A DNA stretch of 64,000 bases from Marinomonas rhodophyticola (GTDB taxonomy: Bacteria > Pseudomonadota > Gammaproteobacteria > Pseudomonadales > Marinomonadaceae): the NCBI RefSeq assembly GCF_026113935.1, contig NZ_JAPEUL010000007.1, forward strand, positions 1,054,001 through 1,118,000. Reading direction: 5' to 3'. Shown here in pieces: positions 32,854 to 42,927 of this stretch (the stretch's first letter is position 1; each line of letters opens with the position of its first letter). Position numbers and translations under genes: made by a program. The notes under the pieces were generated by a model that worked only from the letters and a program-made list of their open reading frames with translations, did not search any database and was not told the DNA's origin.

Positions 32854-34505
32854 ATGACAAACCCTTTACGTAACCTTAAACTCAAGACTCGCATGACCTT
32901 GGTTTTGGGGCTGATGGCCCTATTGCAAACGGGCTTTTTGGGCGTCTTTGCCCTCAATCACCTCAATGAATCACTGGAAGAGCAGGTGGCGGAACGTGCG
33001 CTGCAGGTCGCTAAAACTATTGCTGTTATGCCGGAGATTATTGCCGCGGTTAAAGCGTCGGACACATCCTTTTTACAGCCTTTAAGTCTACATTTAGCAG
33101 ACACTACCCATGCACGTTTTGTCGTCATTGGCGATAAAAATGGCCTACGTTTATCTCATCCTACGCCAGAGCGAATCGGTAAACCGATGAACGATGACGA
33201 TGAAGATGGCATGGGAGGTGAGTACAACAATCCCGCCTTATTGGATGGTAAGGCTTATGTGCAAAAAGCCACCGGGAGTTTGGGCGTTTCCATTCGAGGA
33301 AAAACCCCATTATTGATCAAGATGGTGACATTGTTGGCATTGTTTCGGTTGGCTTTATTTTGGATACGGTAGAAAGCATTCTGGCGCGTTATCGCACCAC
33401 CTTGTTGATCGCTATTTTATCGGCTTTTGTGCTCAGTGTGTTGATTGCACTCTGGTTTGCCCGTCATTTTAAGAAAGCCATTTTTGGGCTTGAGCCAGAG
33501 CAAATAGGGCTGTTGTTTGAAGAGCGTAATGCCACATTAGAGTCGATTCGTGAGGGTATTATTGCGATTAACGCAGAAGGGATTATCACTACCTTTAACC
33601 GTGCTGCATTAAATACCTTGAATTTGTCAAACAAGGACGGTTTGTTGGGGCAGCCTATTCAACAAGTGCTGCCTGATAGTCAAATGATCAGTGTACTGGA
33701 AAATGGACAGCCGCAATTCGATCAAGAAGTGTGGTTGGGGGAGGCGTGTTTTATTACAAACCGTCTGCCTGTGCGTCAAGATGACCGCATTATTGGTGTG
33801 GTGTCCAGTTTTCGGCCAAAAGATGAGCTGGACATGGTCAGTCGCAAGCTGACGCGTATTCGCCAGTATGCGGATAGTCTGCGCAGCCAAACCCATGAGT
33901 ATTCCAATAAATTGCACACCATTGCGGGTTTAATCCAAATTGGCGCCGCTAAAGAAGCGTTGGCTTTGATTGGTCAAGAAACCGAGAATCATCAAGCGTT
34001 AATTGATCTGTTGGTGGTGGCCATTCCTGATCCGGTATTAGCAGGGTGTCTATTGGGTAAATACAACCGAGCGCGTGAACTTGGTTTGCGTCTCATCATC
34101 GACTCAGAAAGCCATATGACAGATATTCCTGCAAACATTCCCCGCGAGTTATTAGTCAGTGTGATTGGGAATCTATTAGACAATGCGTTTGAAGCCACAC
34201 TGTCTCATACGGGGGCGGGAGGTGAGGTCAGCTTGACCATGACAGACTTAGGCAACGATCTGATTTTTGAGATAGAAGATCAAGGTGCTGGCATTCCGCT
34301 TGAAGAGCAGGCGCGTATTTTTGAACGTGGTGTCTCTACAAAGGGGGAGCCAAATCGAGGCATAGGTCTGCACTTAGTGAATCAACTGCTGACACGCATG
34401 GGGGCGACCATTATTATTGAGCCAGCCGATTTATGCGGTAGTCGCTTTACTGTTTATATCCCCAAAAAGAAACTTTCTATTGATCCTAAATCGACTCAGG
34501 AGTGA
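32854..34505 (+). pseudogene. CitA/DcuS-type sensor histidine kinase, frameshifted
   Basis: A sensor kinase of about 550 residues with one base restored. It has an N-terminal membrane helix (TLVLGLMALLQTGFLGVFAL), a periplasmic Cache/PAS domain with the CitA-type FVVIGDKNGLRLSHPTPERI, a second helix (TLLIAILSAFVLSVLIALWF), a cytoplasmic PAS domain and a kinase core with LRSQTHEYSNKLHTIAGLIQ, NLLDNAFEA and RGIGLHLV. The first frame (to 33372) breaks at the C-run 33305-33308, where KTP should continue as IIDQDGDIVGIVSVGFILDT. The second frame then runs to 34505. It probably senses the carboxylate imported by the divergent tct operon. Confidence 0.88.
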
Positions 34506-34509
34506 CGTT

Positions 34510-35201
34510 ATGAGTGCCAATATACGTGTCGTAATTGCCGAAGATGATTTGCAGATTGCGGAAATTCAGAAACGCTTTTTGGAGCGCATAGAAGGTTTCG
34601 AATTGGCTGGTTTAGCCCATGGTCTTGAAGAGGCTCGAGATCTAGTTGACATATTAAAGCCTGAGCTTTTGCTTTTAGATGTACAGTTTCCCAAAGGCAA
34701 TGGGCTGGAATTACTGCGCGACCTTCGTGCTAATCATTGTGCGACAGATGTGATCTTGATTACCGCTGCACGCGAAATTGATACCCTTCGTGCGGCTTTG
34801 CATGGCGGTATCTTTGATTATATTTTAAAGCCCTTAGTGTTCGAGCGACTCAAAGAAGCCCTTGCGAATTATGCGCTGCACCTGGAAAAACTCACGGGAT
34901 GAGCACTTTGGTTCAGACCGAGGTAGATCGTCTGCTGCCACGTGGTCAACACACTTCCTCTGCGCCAGTGGCTTCGCCATTACCAAAAGGTGTCGATGCG
35001 CTTACTTTGGCCAAGGTTATTGAGGTTATTCATGAGACAAATACGTCTCTTAATGCTGAAGAAGTAGGTAAACAAATCAACGCCAGTCGAACCACCGCAA
35101 GACGCTATTTAGAGCACTTGGTGAGCCGAGGGGAGCTGACCGCAGAAGTCAGTTATGGCACGGTTGGTCGCCCAGAAAGACGCTATCAAAAAATAAGATA
35201 A
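34510..35201 (+). pseudogene. CitB/DcuR-type response regulator, probable frameshift
   Basis: A two-domain response regulator of about 230 residues if one base is restored. The receiver (34510-34902) has VVIAEDD, the phospho-acceptor Asp in LLLLDVQFP and FDYILKPL. The DNA-binding part (to 35201) has LPKGVDALTLAKVIEVI and SRTTARRYLEHLVSRGEL followed by GTVGRPERRY, as in CitB/DcuR. The receiver frame stops at TGA 34900, which overlaps an ATG (ATGA) of the second frame. A natural split with translational coupling is possible, but a missing G in the run 34896-34898 is more likely, since the family is always fused and other genes here have similar indels. Confidence 0.82.
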
Positions 35202-35325
35202 CTGTCAGGCTCAGTCTAAACAGGTATAATGAAAAGGATTATCTTTTCTGGTTTTATATAATGGAACGTGGTTCAATTTCGTCTCCATTTCATGTCGATA
35301 ATCATATTGCTTTTATGTCCCGCCT

Positions 35326-35354
35326 AGCACTTTTTTATAAAGTGCTGCTTTTTT
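35326..35354 (+). terminator. Terminator after the two-component genes
   Basis: AGCACTTT and AAAGTGCT form an 8-bp stem followed by GCTTTTTT, about 34 bases upstream of the ABC exporter start. Confidence 0.75.
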
Positions 35355-35387
35355 GTCGGCCAAAGTTCGGTTTACTAAGGAATATCC

Positions 35388-37274
35388 ATGTTACGTTTTT
35401 TTGAAAAGTGGGTGTCTGCTTACCCAGACACAGATGCGATAAAAGCGCCTAAAACCTTATTTGCGTTCTGCCGCTATTACTCAAAAGGAGTAGAGATTCC
35501 GCTTTTGATTATGTCGTTATTAACCGCGACCATTGCCATTTTAGAAGTGACCTTGTTCAGCTTTATGGGGCAATTGGTGGACTGGTTGATCAACAAAGAT
35601 CCAGAGACCTTTTTTGCCGAAGAGGGCACACACTTATTATTGATGTCCTTGATGATTTTAGTGGTGATGCCATTAGTGGCTTTTTTGCACTCGACCATTA
35701 TTCATCAAACCTTATTGGGTAATTACCCAATGCGTATTCGTTGGTTGTCACACCATTATATTTTGCGTCAAAGCATGTCTTTCTTTCAGGACGAATTTGC
35801 TGGGCGTATCTCCACTAAGGTGATGCAAACTTCCCTTGCGGTTCGTGAAACCGTGATGAAGTTGTTGGATGTCTTGGTTTACATTGGGGTTTATTTCATC
35901 TCCATGGTGGTATTGATCGCTAAGGCCGATTATCGCCTAATGATTCCCATGTTGGGATGGTTAGTCTGTTATGTGCTATTGCAACTGTATTTTGTGCCGA
36001 AGCTTAAAAAGGTCTCTGCCGAGCAGGCGGATGCGCGTTCCACTATGACAGGACGAGTGGTAGACAGCTACAGTAATATTTCGACGGTAAAACTGTTTTC
36101 GCATCATCAGCGTGAAGCTGACTATGCCAAAGAAGGCATGGATGGTTTTTTACAAACGGTTTATAAGCAAATGCGCTTGGTTACCCTGCTCAGCGTGGGC
36201 GTGCAAACCTGTAACTATGTGTTGGCATTTTCCGTGGCGGCTTTGTCTATTTGGTTGTGGACGGGCAGTATTATCAGTGTGGGCGCGATTGCCATTGCGG
36301 TCAGTTTGGCGCTGAGGTTGAATGGTATGTCGCAATGGATTATGTGGGAAATCAGCGCCTTATTTGAAAATATTGGTATGGTTAACGACGGCATGAAAAC
36401 CTTGTCTCGAGCCATTGAAATAGAGGATAAGCCCAATGCACCGGCGTTATCTGTGCCAAACGGCATGATTGAGTACGATGCTGTGAATTTTCATTATGGT
36501 AAGCAAGACAGTAAGGTCATTGAAAACCTGACGTTATCGATTAAAGCAGGCGAAAAAGTCGGTCTGGTTGGACGTTCTGGTGCGGGTAAATCGACCATTG
36601 TGAACTTGCTGATGCGGTTTCATGATATCGAATCCGGTCAAATTCGCATTGACGGGCAAGACATCAGCGCGGTTAAACAAGACTCTTTACGTGCGCAAAT
36701 TGGTATGGTGACTCAAGATACTTCCTTGTTACACAGAACGGTGCGGGAAAACCTACTATACGGCCGTCCCGATGCTACGGAAGAAGAGATGATTGCGGCG
36801 GCGAAAAAAGCCGAAGCTCATGAGTTTATTCAGGGACTAACCGACCCATTTGGTAATTCTGGCTACGATGCCATGGTAGGCGAGCGTGGGATCAAATTGT
36901 CTGGTGGTCAGCGTCAGCGTATTGCCATTGCTCGTGTCTTGTTAAAAGATGCGCCTTTATTGGTATTGGATGAAGCAACGTCGGCATTGGATTCTGAAGT
37001 GGAAGCTGCTATTCAGGACAGCTTGTACAAATTGATGCAGGGCAAAACGGTTATCGCCATTGCTCATCGCTTGTCGACCATTGCAGCCATGGATCGCTTA
37101 ATTGTGTTGGACAAAGGCAACATTGTAGAGCAGGGCAGTCATGAAGAGTTGATTCAACATGCGGGGATTTATGCGTCACTGTGGGCGCATCAGACCGGCG
37201 GCTTCTTAGCAGAGGATATTGATTTAGACGAGGTTGATCTGGATGCGATTAAGCAAGAAGAGCCAATCAAATAG
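35388..37274 (+). CDS. ABC exporter, fused membrane and ATPase domains
   Basis: A 628-residue half-size ABC exporter of the MsbA/multidrug type. Six membrane helices fill residues 35-345. The ATPase domain has Walker A GRSGAGKST near 393-401, the signature LSGGQRQR near 503 and Walker B LLVLDEATSALD near 523, then AHRLSTIAAMD. A 30-residue acidic tail (EDIDLDEVDLDA) follows. It should work as a homodimer, exporting lipids, drugs or peptides. It is followed closely by an SMR efflux gene (36-base gap), suggesting a shared transcript. Confidence 0.92.
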   Translation: MLRFFEKWVSAYPDTDAIKAPKTLFAFCRYYSKGVEIPLLIMSLLTATIAILEVTLFSFMGQLVDWLINKDPETFFAEEGTHLLLMSLMILVVMPLVAFLHSTIIHQTLLGNYPMRIRWLSHHYILRQSMSFFQDEFAGRISTKVMQTSLAVRETVMKLLDVLVYIGVYFISMVVLIAKADYRLMIPMLGWLVCYVLLQLYFVPKLKKVSAEQADARSTMTGRVVDSYSNISTVKLFSHHQREADYAKEGMDGFLQTVYKQMRLVTLLSVGVQTCNYVLAFSVAALSIWLWTGSIISVGAIAIAVSLALRLNGMSQWIMWEISALFENIGMVNDGMKTLSRAIEIEDKPNAPALSVPNGMIEYDAVNFHYGKQDSKVIENLTLSIKAGEKVGLVGRSGAGKSTIVNLLMRFHDIESGQIRIDGQDISAVKQDSLRAQIGMVTQDTSLLHRTVRENLLYGRPDATEEEMIAAAKKAEAHEFIQGLTDPFGNSGYDAMVGERGIKLSGGQRQRIAIARVLLKDAPLLVLDEATSALDSEVEAAIQDSLYKLMQGKTVIAIAHRLSTIAAMDRLIVLDKGNIVEQGSHEELIQHAGIYASLWAHQTGGFLAEDIDLDEVDLDAIKQEEPIK

Positions 37275-37309
37275 CCGTATTCGTTGAAAATCTAAGGCAG
37301 AGAAAGGTC

Positions 37310-37639
37310 ATGACGTATTTAATTTTGTTTCTGGCGATATTGGCGGAAGTCATTGCAACCACGGCTTTAAAGGCGTCTGATTCTTTTACTAAATTAGGCC
37401 CTAGCATCGTTCTGGTTGTTGGTTATGGTGTGTCATTTTATCTATTAACCATTGTGATGCGCTCCATGCCAACGGGTGTGACTTACGCGATTTGGTCAGG
37501 TTTAGGGATTGTGTTGATTTCGGTATTTGGTTATCTATTTAATCATGAAAAACTCGACTTGGCGGCTTGCCTTGGCATGTCCCTGATTGTCGCTGGTGTG
37601 GTAGTGATTAATGTCTTCTCTAAAACGGTAAGCCATTAA
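37310..37639 (+). CDS. Small multidrug resistance (SMR) efflux protein
   Basis: A 109-residue four-helix SMR protein, similar to EmrE/QacE. The essential membrane Glu13 is present in LAILAEVIATTALKAS, and GVTYAIWSGLGIVLISVFGY is the conserved second half. It should pump cationic compounds out by exchanging protons. ATG 37310 follows GAGAAAGG. A terminator follows. Confidence 0.93.
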   Translation: MTYLILFLAILAEVIATTALKASDSFTKLGPSIVLVVGYGVSFYLLTIVMRSMPTGVTYAIWSGLGIVLISVFGYLFNHEKLDLAACLGMSLIVAGVVVINVFSKTVSH

Positions 37640-37706
37640 AATACGGCCAAGCCGTTGCTGAGCTAATGTGATTTTAAAAGCACGACTGTACTTTGACATA
37701 AAAAGA

Positions 37707-37739
37707 ACCCCCAATGTTGTTTGTCCAACAATTGGGGGT
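37707..37739. terminator. Strong terminator between convergent genes
   Basis: ACCCCCAAT and ATTGGGGGT form a perfect 9-bp stem, extended by GTTG/CAAC. It separates the SMR gene from the oppositely oriented siderophore-binding gene. Confidence 0.75.
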
Positions 37740-37801
37740 CACTTCATTGATCTTGGTCAGCGAGGGATTTTTTACATCGTTTGAGGTGGTTAAACGCGTA
37801 A

Positions 37802-38669
37802 TTACAATGCGTCGGTGATTTCTTTGATTTGCATGTTAAGGCTTTGCAAGCCATTGCCTGACAAGTACCAAAGTTTCGGTGATAAATACGCGACCTTGAT
37901 GGATTGACCACCTTGAGCGGCTAAGTCTGCTTTGAATTTTTCAATATCGAGCGCCTCTTTTGTGTTGCCAATGGCGGCACTGCGATCAATGATGAACAAA
38001 GTGGTGAGTGTCATTTCAGCCATATCAGCTTACGGTAAGCGAGGTAAAGGTCCGAGTGCCACGTTGTTGAGGCTTCACTTGGGCCGGAAGGGGGGACGTT
38101 GTTAAGCCCAATAGCTGGGTTGCAATGGGTTCATCGCGTAATCCAAAAGAACCATTATTATGGGTGACAAACAGTACAGTGGGTGCCCCTTCTATCGCCA
38201 TTTTGCTGGTTTCTATGCTTGTGTTCAACGCAGCAAGGGCCGTGTCTGCTGAGGCTTTTGCATCAAATAAGGCTGCCAGTGAGGTCACGTTGTTACGTAA
38301 GCTTTGCCAGTAATCATCACTAGAAGCGTCCACTTGTTTCACCGTACTAACGGTTGCCAGTTCGGCTTTGCTGGCGGCTTGGCGACCGGTGATCACAACA
38401 ATATCTGGGCTTAAGGCTTTTAGGGTCTCCATGTCTGGCGTCTTTAAGCCGCCAACATCAGTATAGCGTGCGTCTTTAAATTGCGTTAAATAATCCGGCA
38501 GTGTTTGTTTCGGGACGCCAACCACATGAGCCTCTAATCCAAGCGCCGCCATGGTGTCTAAGCTGCCAAGATCGAAGATGGCTGCCGTTGGTGAAGACGT
38601 TGCGGCTGTATTGAGTTGGCTGAAAGCCAGCAAGGTGCCAACAGCGAGTATTTTCCGTAAATTCATCAT
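37802..38669 (-). pseudogene. Siderophore ABC transporter binding protein (CeuE/YclQ type), frameshifted
   Basis: A periplasmic iron-siderophore binding protein of about 288 residues with one base removed. A signal peptide (KILAVGTLLAFSQLNTAATS) is followed by FDLGSLDTMAALGLEAHVVG and PKQTLPDYLTQF, typical of the CeuE/FatB/YclQ group for catecholates, and SPDIVVITGRQA. The first frame ends at SLTVS. One extra A near 38030 separates it from ADMAEMTLTTLF, which continues to 37802. A strong Fur box lies upstream. No permease or ATPase gene is adjacent, so the partner must be encoded elsewhere. The frame is open to a GTG at 38675. Confidence 0.85.
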
Positions 38670-38700
38670 GTTCACAATTACCTATGTCCTGAAATAAAAA

Positions 38701-38737
38701 TAACCATTATCAAGTTATGATAATGGTTATCATTGTC
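38701..38737 (-). promoter_or_regulatory. Fur box upstream of the siderophore-binding gene
   Basis: GATAATGGTTATCATTG (38719-38735) closely fits the Fur consensus. An overlapping inverted repeat, TAACCATTATCA at 38701-38712 and TGATAATGGTTA at 38718-38729, suggests two overlapping Fur dimers. Confidence 0.82.
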
Positions 38738-38743
38738 TCATCT

Positions 38744-40562
38744 TTAATGCTGAGTTTCTTGACCATAAGCTGGCACGATGTGTTGCTCAATGTGAAACAA
38801 AATTAATTGTCTTTGATTTTTCCCTTTTTTATTGGCAAGCCAAACGAATTGGTAAGGCATGAGCGTTACCTTGCCTAAATGATCTTCGTATACTTGTTCT
38901 GAGACGAGATCTGTCCAATCATCGGTGGCAATGAGATTGAGTTCTGATAGATTAAAGCTTTGCGGCTGGTCAGTCATGTTATACACGGCAAACAGGCTTT
39001 GTCTTCGGTCCAAACTTTGGCGCCAGAAAGCGAATAGGTTTTCTCCCATGTGTAATACATATTGAGTGGCATTGGGGTGAAAAGCTGGTTGAGCACGGCG
39101 AATTTTGGTTAACTTAGTGACATTCTGGAAGACTTTTTGATGATGCGTTGGCGTGTTTAACACATGTTCTAAATCTTCCATATCCCAAATATGTCGATTA
39201 ATGGAGCGGAATTGTCCTGTATTTTCGACACGTTCTACATCGTTTTCGGTGCCAAACAAGCTGTGAATGTAAAAGGCGGGGACGCCTTCTAACGCCATCA
39301 TCACACCAGCGGCACACAGAAAACGGGCAAACTGCCATTGATCAGGTCCTTGTTGTGCTGAACCTGACAACGCATTCCATAGACTGATATTAATTTCATA
39401 GGGTTTGGCTTCCCCTTGTGGCGTGGTACGAGAGCTAATTTTGCCACCAAAACGCTTCATGGTATTGATCAGCGTTTCTAGTTCCCATTCAGTCAGCAAA
39501 CCTTCCGTTGGGCGCAGGCCAATACCGTCGTGGGAAGCAATAAAGTTGAGGTACGTTGTGCCTTGTTGGGCTGGGGTCATGCTCATTAGCCATTGTTTTA
39601 AATGGCGGCAATTGCCTGTCACCAAGCTATTGATTAACAGCGGAGGTAAAGAAAAGTTGTAGATCAAATGGGCTTCGTTGGCGTTGCCGAAGTAGGTTAA
39701 GTTTTCCTGATTCGGTATGTTGGTTTCGGTGATGATAACGGCTTCTGGTGCATAATGTTCAATCAGTAAGCGCAACAGACGAATCATTTCGTGAGTCTGC
39801 GGTAAGTTGATGCAGCTGGTACCGGGAATCTTCCATAAGAAAGCCACAGCGTCTAAACGAAACCAACGGATGCCTTTCTCAAGGTACAAATGAATAATGC
39901 GCAAAAACTCCAACAGCACGTCTGGGTTTTCGAAATTCAAATCTATTTGATCATGACTAAAGGTACACCAAACATGCTTGGTGCCATTTTTAGTTTGCAC
40001 TTCTCTCAGCAGTGGCGAAGTTCTGGGTCGAACAACGGCACTTAAGTCCGCATTCGGGTCGGCCTCATAAAAAAAGCGTGAGCCGGGATCAACACCCGCT
40101 TTGTAATTTTCAAACCACATGCTTCGGCTGGAGCAGTGGTTAATCACCAGATCTCCCATTACCTTAAAGTCTTTTGATAAGTTGACAATATTGGCCCAGC
40201 GTCCACAGGATGGGTTAACGGTGGTGTAGTCCATCACACTAAAACCATCGTCTGAGCTGTAGGGGAAAAAAGGCAATAAATGCACCGCAGAAATACAATC
40301 CGATAACGTGCTTTTTACGAACTGGTGCAGTGTTTCCAGTGGTGCTTCTTCTTTTCTTCGTAAGGTATCCGCGTAGGTAATCAGCATGATGTCTGACTGA
40401 TCCCACAGGTTTCTATGGGGGCGAGGGGATTCCGTCGCGGGATCGAGTTGAAAGGTGGTTAGGCATTTCTGAGCGAGCCTCTTTGTGATCTAAGTTCGGG
40501 TAAATGACGTGTAAATGAGCAATGATTCGCTGCTCTAAGGGCGATAAAGGCGCATTTTCCAT
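38744..40562 (-). pseudogene. GH13_18 phosphorylase, probable glucosylglycerate phosphorylase, frameshifted
   Basis: A sucrose phosphorylase-like glycoside hydrolase of about 605 residues if one base is removed. The nucleophile Asp is in WFRLDAVAFLWK, the acid/base Glu in VIITETNIPN and the third acid in IASHDGIGLRP. Those blocks resemble YcjM-type glucosylglycerate phosphorylases more than true sucrose phosphorylases. The start ATG at 40562 encodes MENAPLSPLEQRIIAHLHVI; one extra base near 40481 separates LDHK from RLAQKCLTTFQLDP and the long frame from 40387. Next to a glucosyl-phosphoglycerate synthase and phosphatase, it should split glucosylglycerate with phosphate to glucose 1-phosphate and glycerate. 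Confidence 0.82.
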
Positions 40563-40593
40563 GGTTACCTACTTATGTCTCGTTGAGTGAAAA

Positions 40594-40628
40594 CCACGTA
40601 AAGGCGTCGACAAGGACGACGCTTTACG
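40594..40628 (-). terminator. Hairpin between gpgS and the phosphorylase gene
   Basis: ACGTAAAGGCGTC pairs imperfectly with GACGACGCTTTACGT. The T-run is weak, so it may be an RNA-processing or attenuation site rather than a full terminator. Confidence 0.45.
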
Positions 40629-40685
40629 TTGACTGGGCGAATTTTTTTAGAGCCACCGTTTTGCAGGGGCTATTTTTATAGTGCG

Positions 40686-41914
40686 TTATTTTTTCGGCCC
40701 GTATTGGGCCATATCCAATTCAACTGCTTGGGCGAGTTGGCTCATCACACCCGGAAACGCACTGACAACACGGTTCCAGCTTGGAATAAAGGGCGTTTCC
40801 ATTGGGTTATCTAAATATTGGTTGCCCGCTTTCATGATATTACTGGCAAACAATTCAACCGCTTGTTCTTCGGTATGAACATCTAATTTTAGACCATTTA
40901 TTTCCGCATCGTTTTTATAGGTTTCAATGAAATCCAGCGCAACACGATAATAGGTGGCCTTGATGGTACGGAAGGTTTCTTGATTGAAAATAGTGCCATT
41001 GGTCGCGAGCTTTCTGAAAATGGCTTTGGTAATGTCGATGGACATTTTTGATAAACCGCCATCGTCGTTGTCGGCCGATAGGTCTTGGTGTTTATGATCG
41101 TAAATGTCGGCAATATCGACCTGACATAAACGGTTGGTCGAGTAGTTGCGGTACATTTCACTGAGTACACCAATTTCCAAACCCCAATCACTCGGAATGC
41201 GAAGGTCTGTCATCACATCACGACGGAACGAAAACTCCCCCGCTAGTGGATAACGGTAGCTGTCTAAGTAATCCAGATAATCTAGATGGCCGAAGACTTT
41301 TTGAGGGAGCATAGCAGTGGTGTAACCAGTAAACGGCTGACGCGGCCGTTCATCTTGCCATTGGCGGCACGAGCATAAAAACCCTTGCAGAATTCGTAGT
41401 TAAAATTTGGATTGGCAACGGGGTAAATCAGTCGCGCCAGCAGTTCTCTGTCGTAAGTGACAATATCACAGTCGTGCATGGCGATGGATTCAGCTTGACC
41501 AGCGGCTAGGTTATAACCCATACAAAACCAGACATTGCGGCCTTTGCCCGGATCCGAAGGAGAAAGATGTTCGCCCTTTAAGACGTTATCGATTTCTCTT
41601 AAACGTGGGCCATCGTTCCATAGTACCTTGACGTTTTGCGGTAACACACTGAAAAACTCAAGCGCATGTCGGTATTGTTCTTCCGTGGCGCGGTCCAATC
41701 CGATCACGATTTCAGACAAATAAGGCACTTGCTGTAAATGCTTGAGAATATTCGGCATGGCGTCTGTTTCCAGCTCGGAATACAGACACGGTAGGATAAG
41801 TGACATGGGCCGCGTTTTTGCGAACTCACACAGTTCTTTTTCCATTTCTTCTAACGGGCGGTGTGCCAGATTGTGAAGTGTGGTGATGATACCGTTTTGG
41901 TGAAAATCGCCCAT
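40686..41914 (-). pseudogene. gpgS: Glucosyl-3-phosphoglycerate synthase (GT81), frameshifted
   Basis: A retaining glycosyltransferase of about 409 residues with one base restored. It transfers glucose from a nucleotide sugar to 3-phosphoglycerate, the first step of glucosylglycerate synthesis. Visible blocks: RPMSLILPCLYSELE, SEIVIGLDRATEEQY, SPSDPGKGRNVWFCMGYNLA, the metal-binding HDCDIVTY and PLAGEFSFRRDVM followed by IPSDWGLEIGVLSEM. The first frame (41914 to 41282) breaks near 41297 where LKK should continue as VFGHLDYLDYLDS; one base is missing. The second frame ends at 40686. It follows the phosphatase gene after 52 bases. Confidence 0.88.
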
Positions 41915-41966
41915 GTTATTTCTCCTAGTTTCAAAATGACTATTGGTATTATTTTTGTGTCTGGAT

Positions 41967-42789
41967 CTACAAAATACCTTGCTTAGTTAATGCTAAATTG
42001 ATGGCTTGCGCCCATCCTTCTGGACCGTAGGCATCGCTCAACCACGCATCGCTGCGGTTGGGGATTTCTGGCGGAGCATGAACTGGTGAGCGAATCACCA
42101 CAGGGATATCGGCTTTACTCAACATGCCGACATCGTTCTCGCCATCGCCTAGCGCCATGGTCGTAATCTCTTCATCGCTTTGCTCGGCGTATACAGTTTT
42201 TAGCCATTGCATGGCGTTGGCTTTGTCGCAGTTTTTTCCCATTAAATGCGCAAAACGGCCACCTTTTTGCACTTGCACATCAAACTTGGCAAGATCGTCG
42301 CGGAAAATACGCAACGCAAGATTGGAATCTGTCCACACCATCGGCTCAGTAAATTCACGCTGCATGGCAAGTTTGGCGTTGGTTTCGTTTAATCCGGTCA
42401 GAGCAACCAGCTCTTGCCACGTCATGTCACTAAAACGTTTAAAGGTGTATTGATCTTGCTTATCGTTCGTCAACGCGATGAGGCTCGGCTCGTGTTGGTC
42501 CAAATGACTTGCGCCAGTAATCGCCACAATCTTCTAACGTCTCGTTCACCGTGAGCGTTAAATGCTTCGGGATGTATACGGCAGCCCCGTTTTCTACGAT
42601 AAACGGGTCTTGGTGATTGAGTGCTTTTCTCAGTGCCACAAGCTCCATAAACGTCTTGCTGGTATTGATCACACAGGGAATAGAAAAGGTCTTTAAAGAC
42701 TGCATAGCCGCTTGCGCAGGCTGAAAACTGTAGGTGTGATGATCGAGTAAGGTGCCATCCAAATCGGTAAAAATTAAAAGCGTTGTCAT
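41967..42789 (-). pseudogene. Glucosyl/mannosyl-3-phosphoglycerate phosphatase (HAD-IIB), frameshifted
   Basis: A HAD-superfamily phosphatase of about 273 residues with one base removed. It should dephosphorylate the product of GpgS to glucosylglycerate. Motif I is FTDLDGTLLDHHTYSF; INTSKTFMELVALRKAL and PFIVENGAAVYIP are family blocks. The frame breaks after FGPTRA near 42487, where one extra base separates it from SLIALTNDKQDQYTF. Motif IV is ALGDGENDVGML. The family covers mannosyl- and glucosyl-forms; the neighbouring GT81 gene favours the glucosyl form. It is the first gene of the operon. Confidence 0.87.
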
Positions 42790-42927
42790 ATCGATTCCTT
42801 CTTGGGTCCATCAAGATACCACTGGTGGACGTTAGTCATAGTCTTGCAAATCTGGTGCCAGTGCGTAACAGTGGTGCTTTACTTAGGAGGTACATGCCCA
42901 AGACTAACTGGGCTAATAAACAACTAT

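Noticed and set aside
34897-35201. Separate 100-residue DNA-binding protein coupled by ATGA
   Set aside because: The piece is the exact C-terminal half of a CitB/DcuR regulator and its partner is the exact N-terminal half, so a frameshift is simpler than a natural split.
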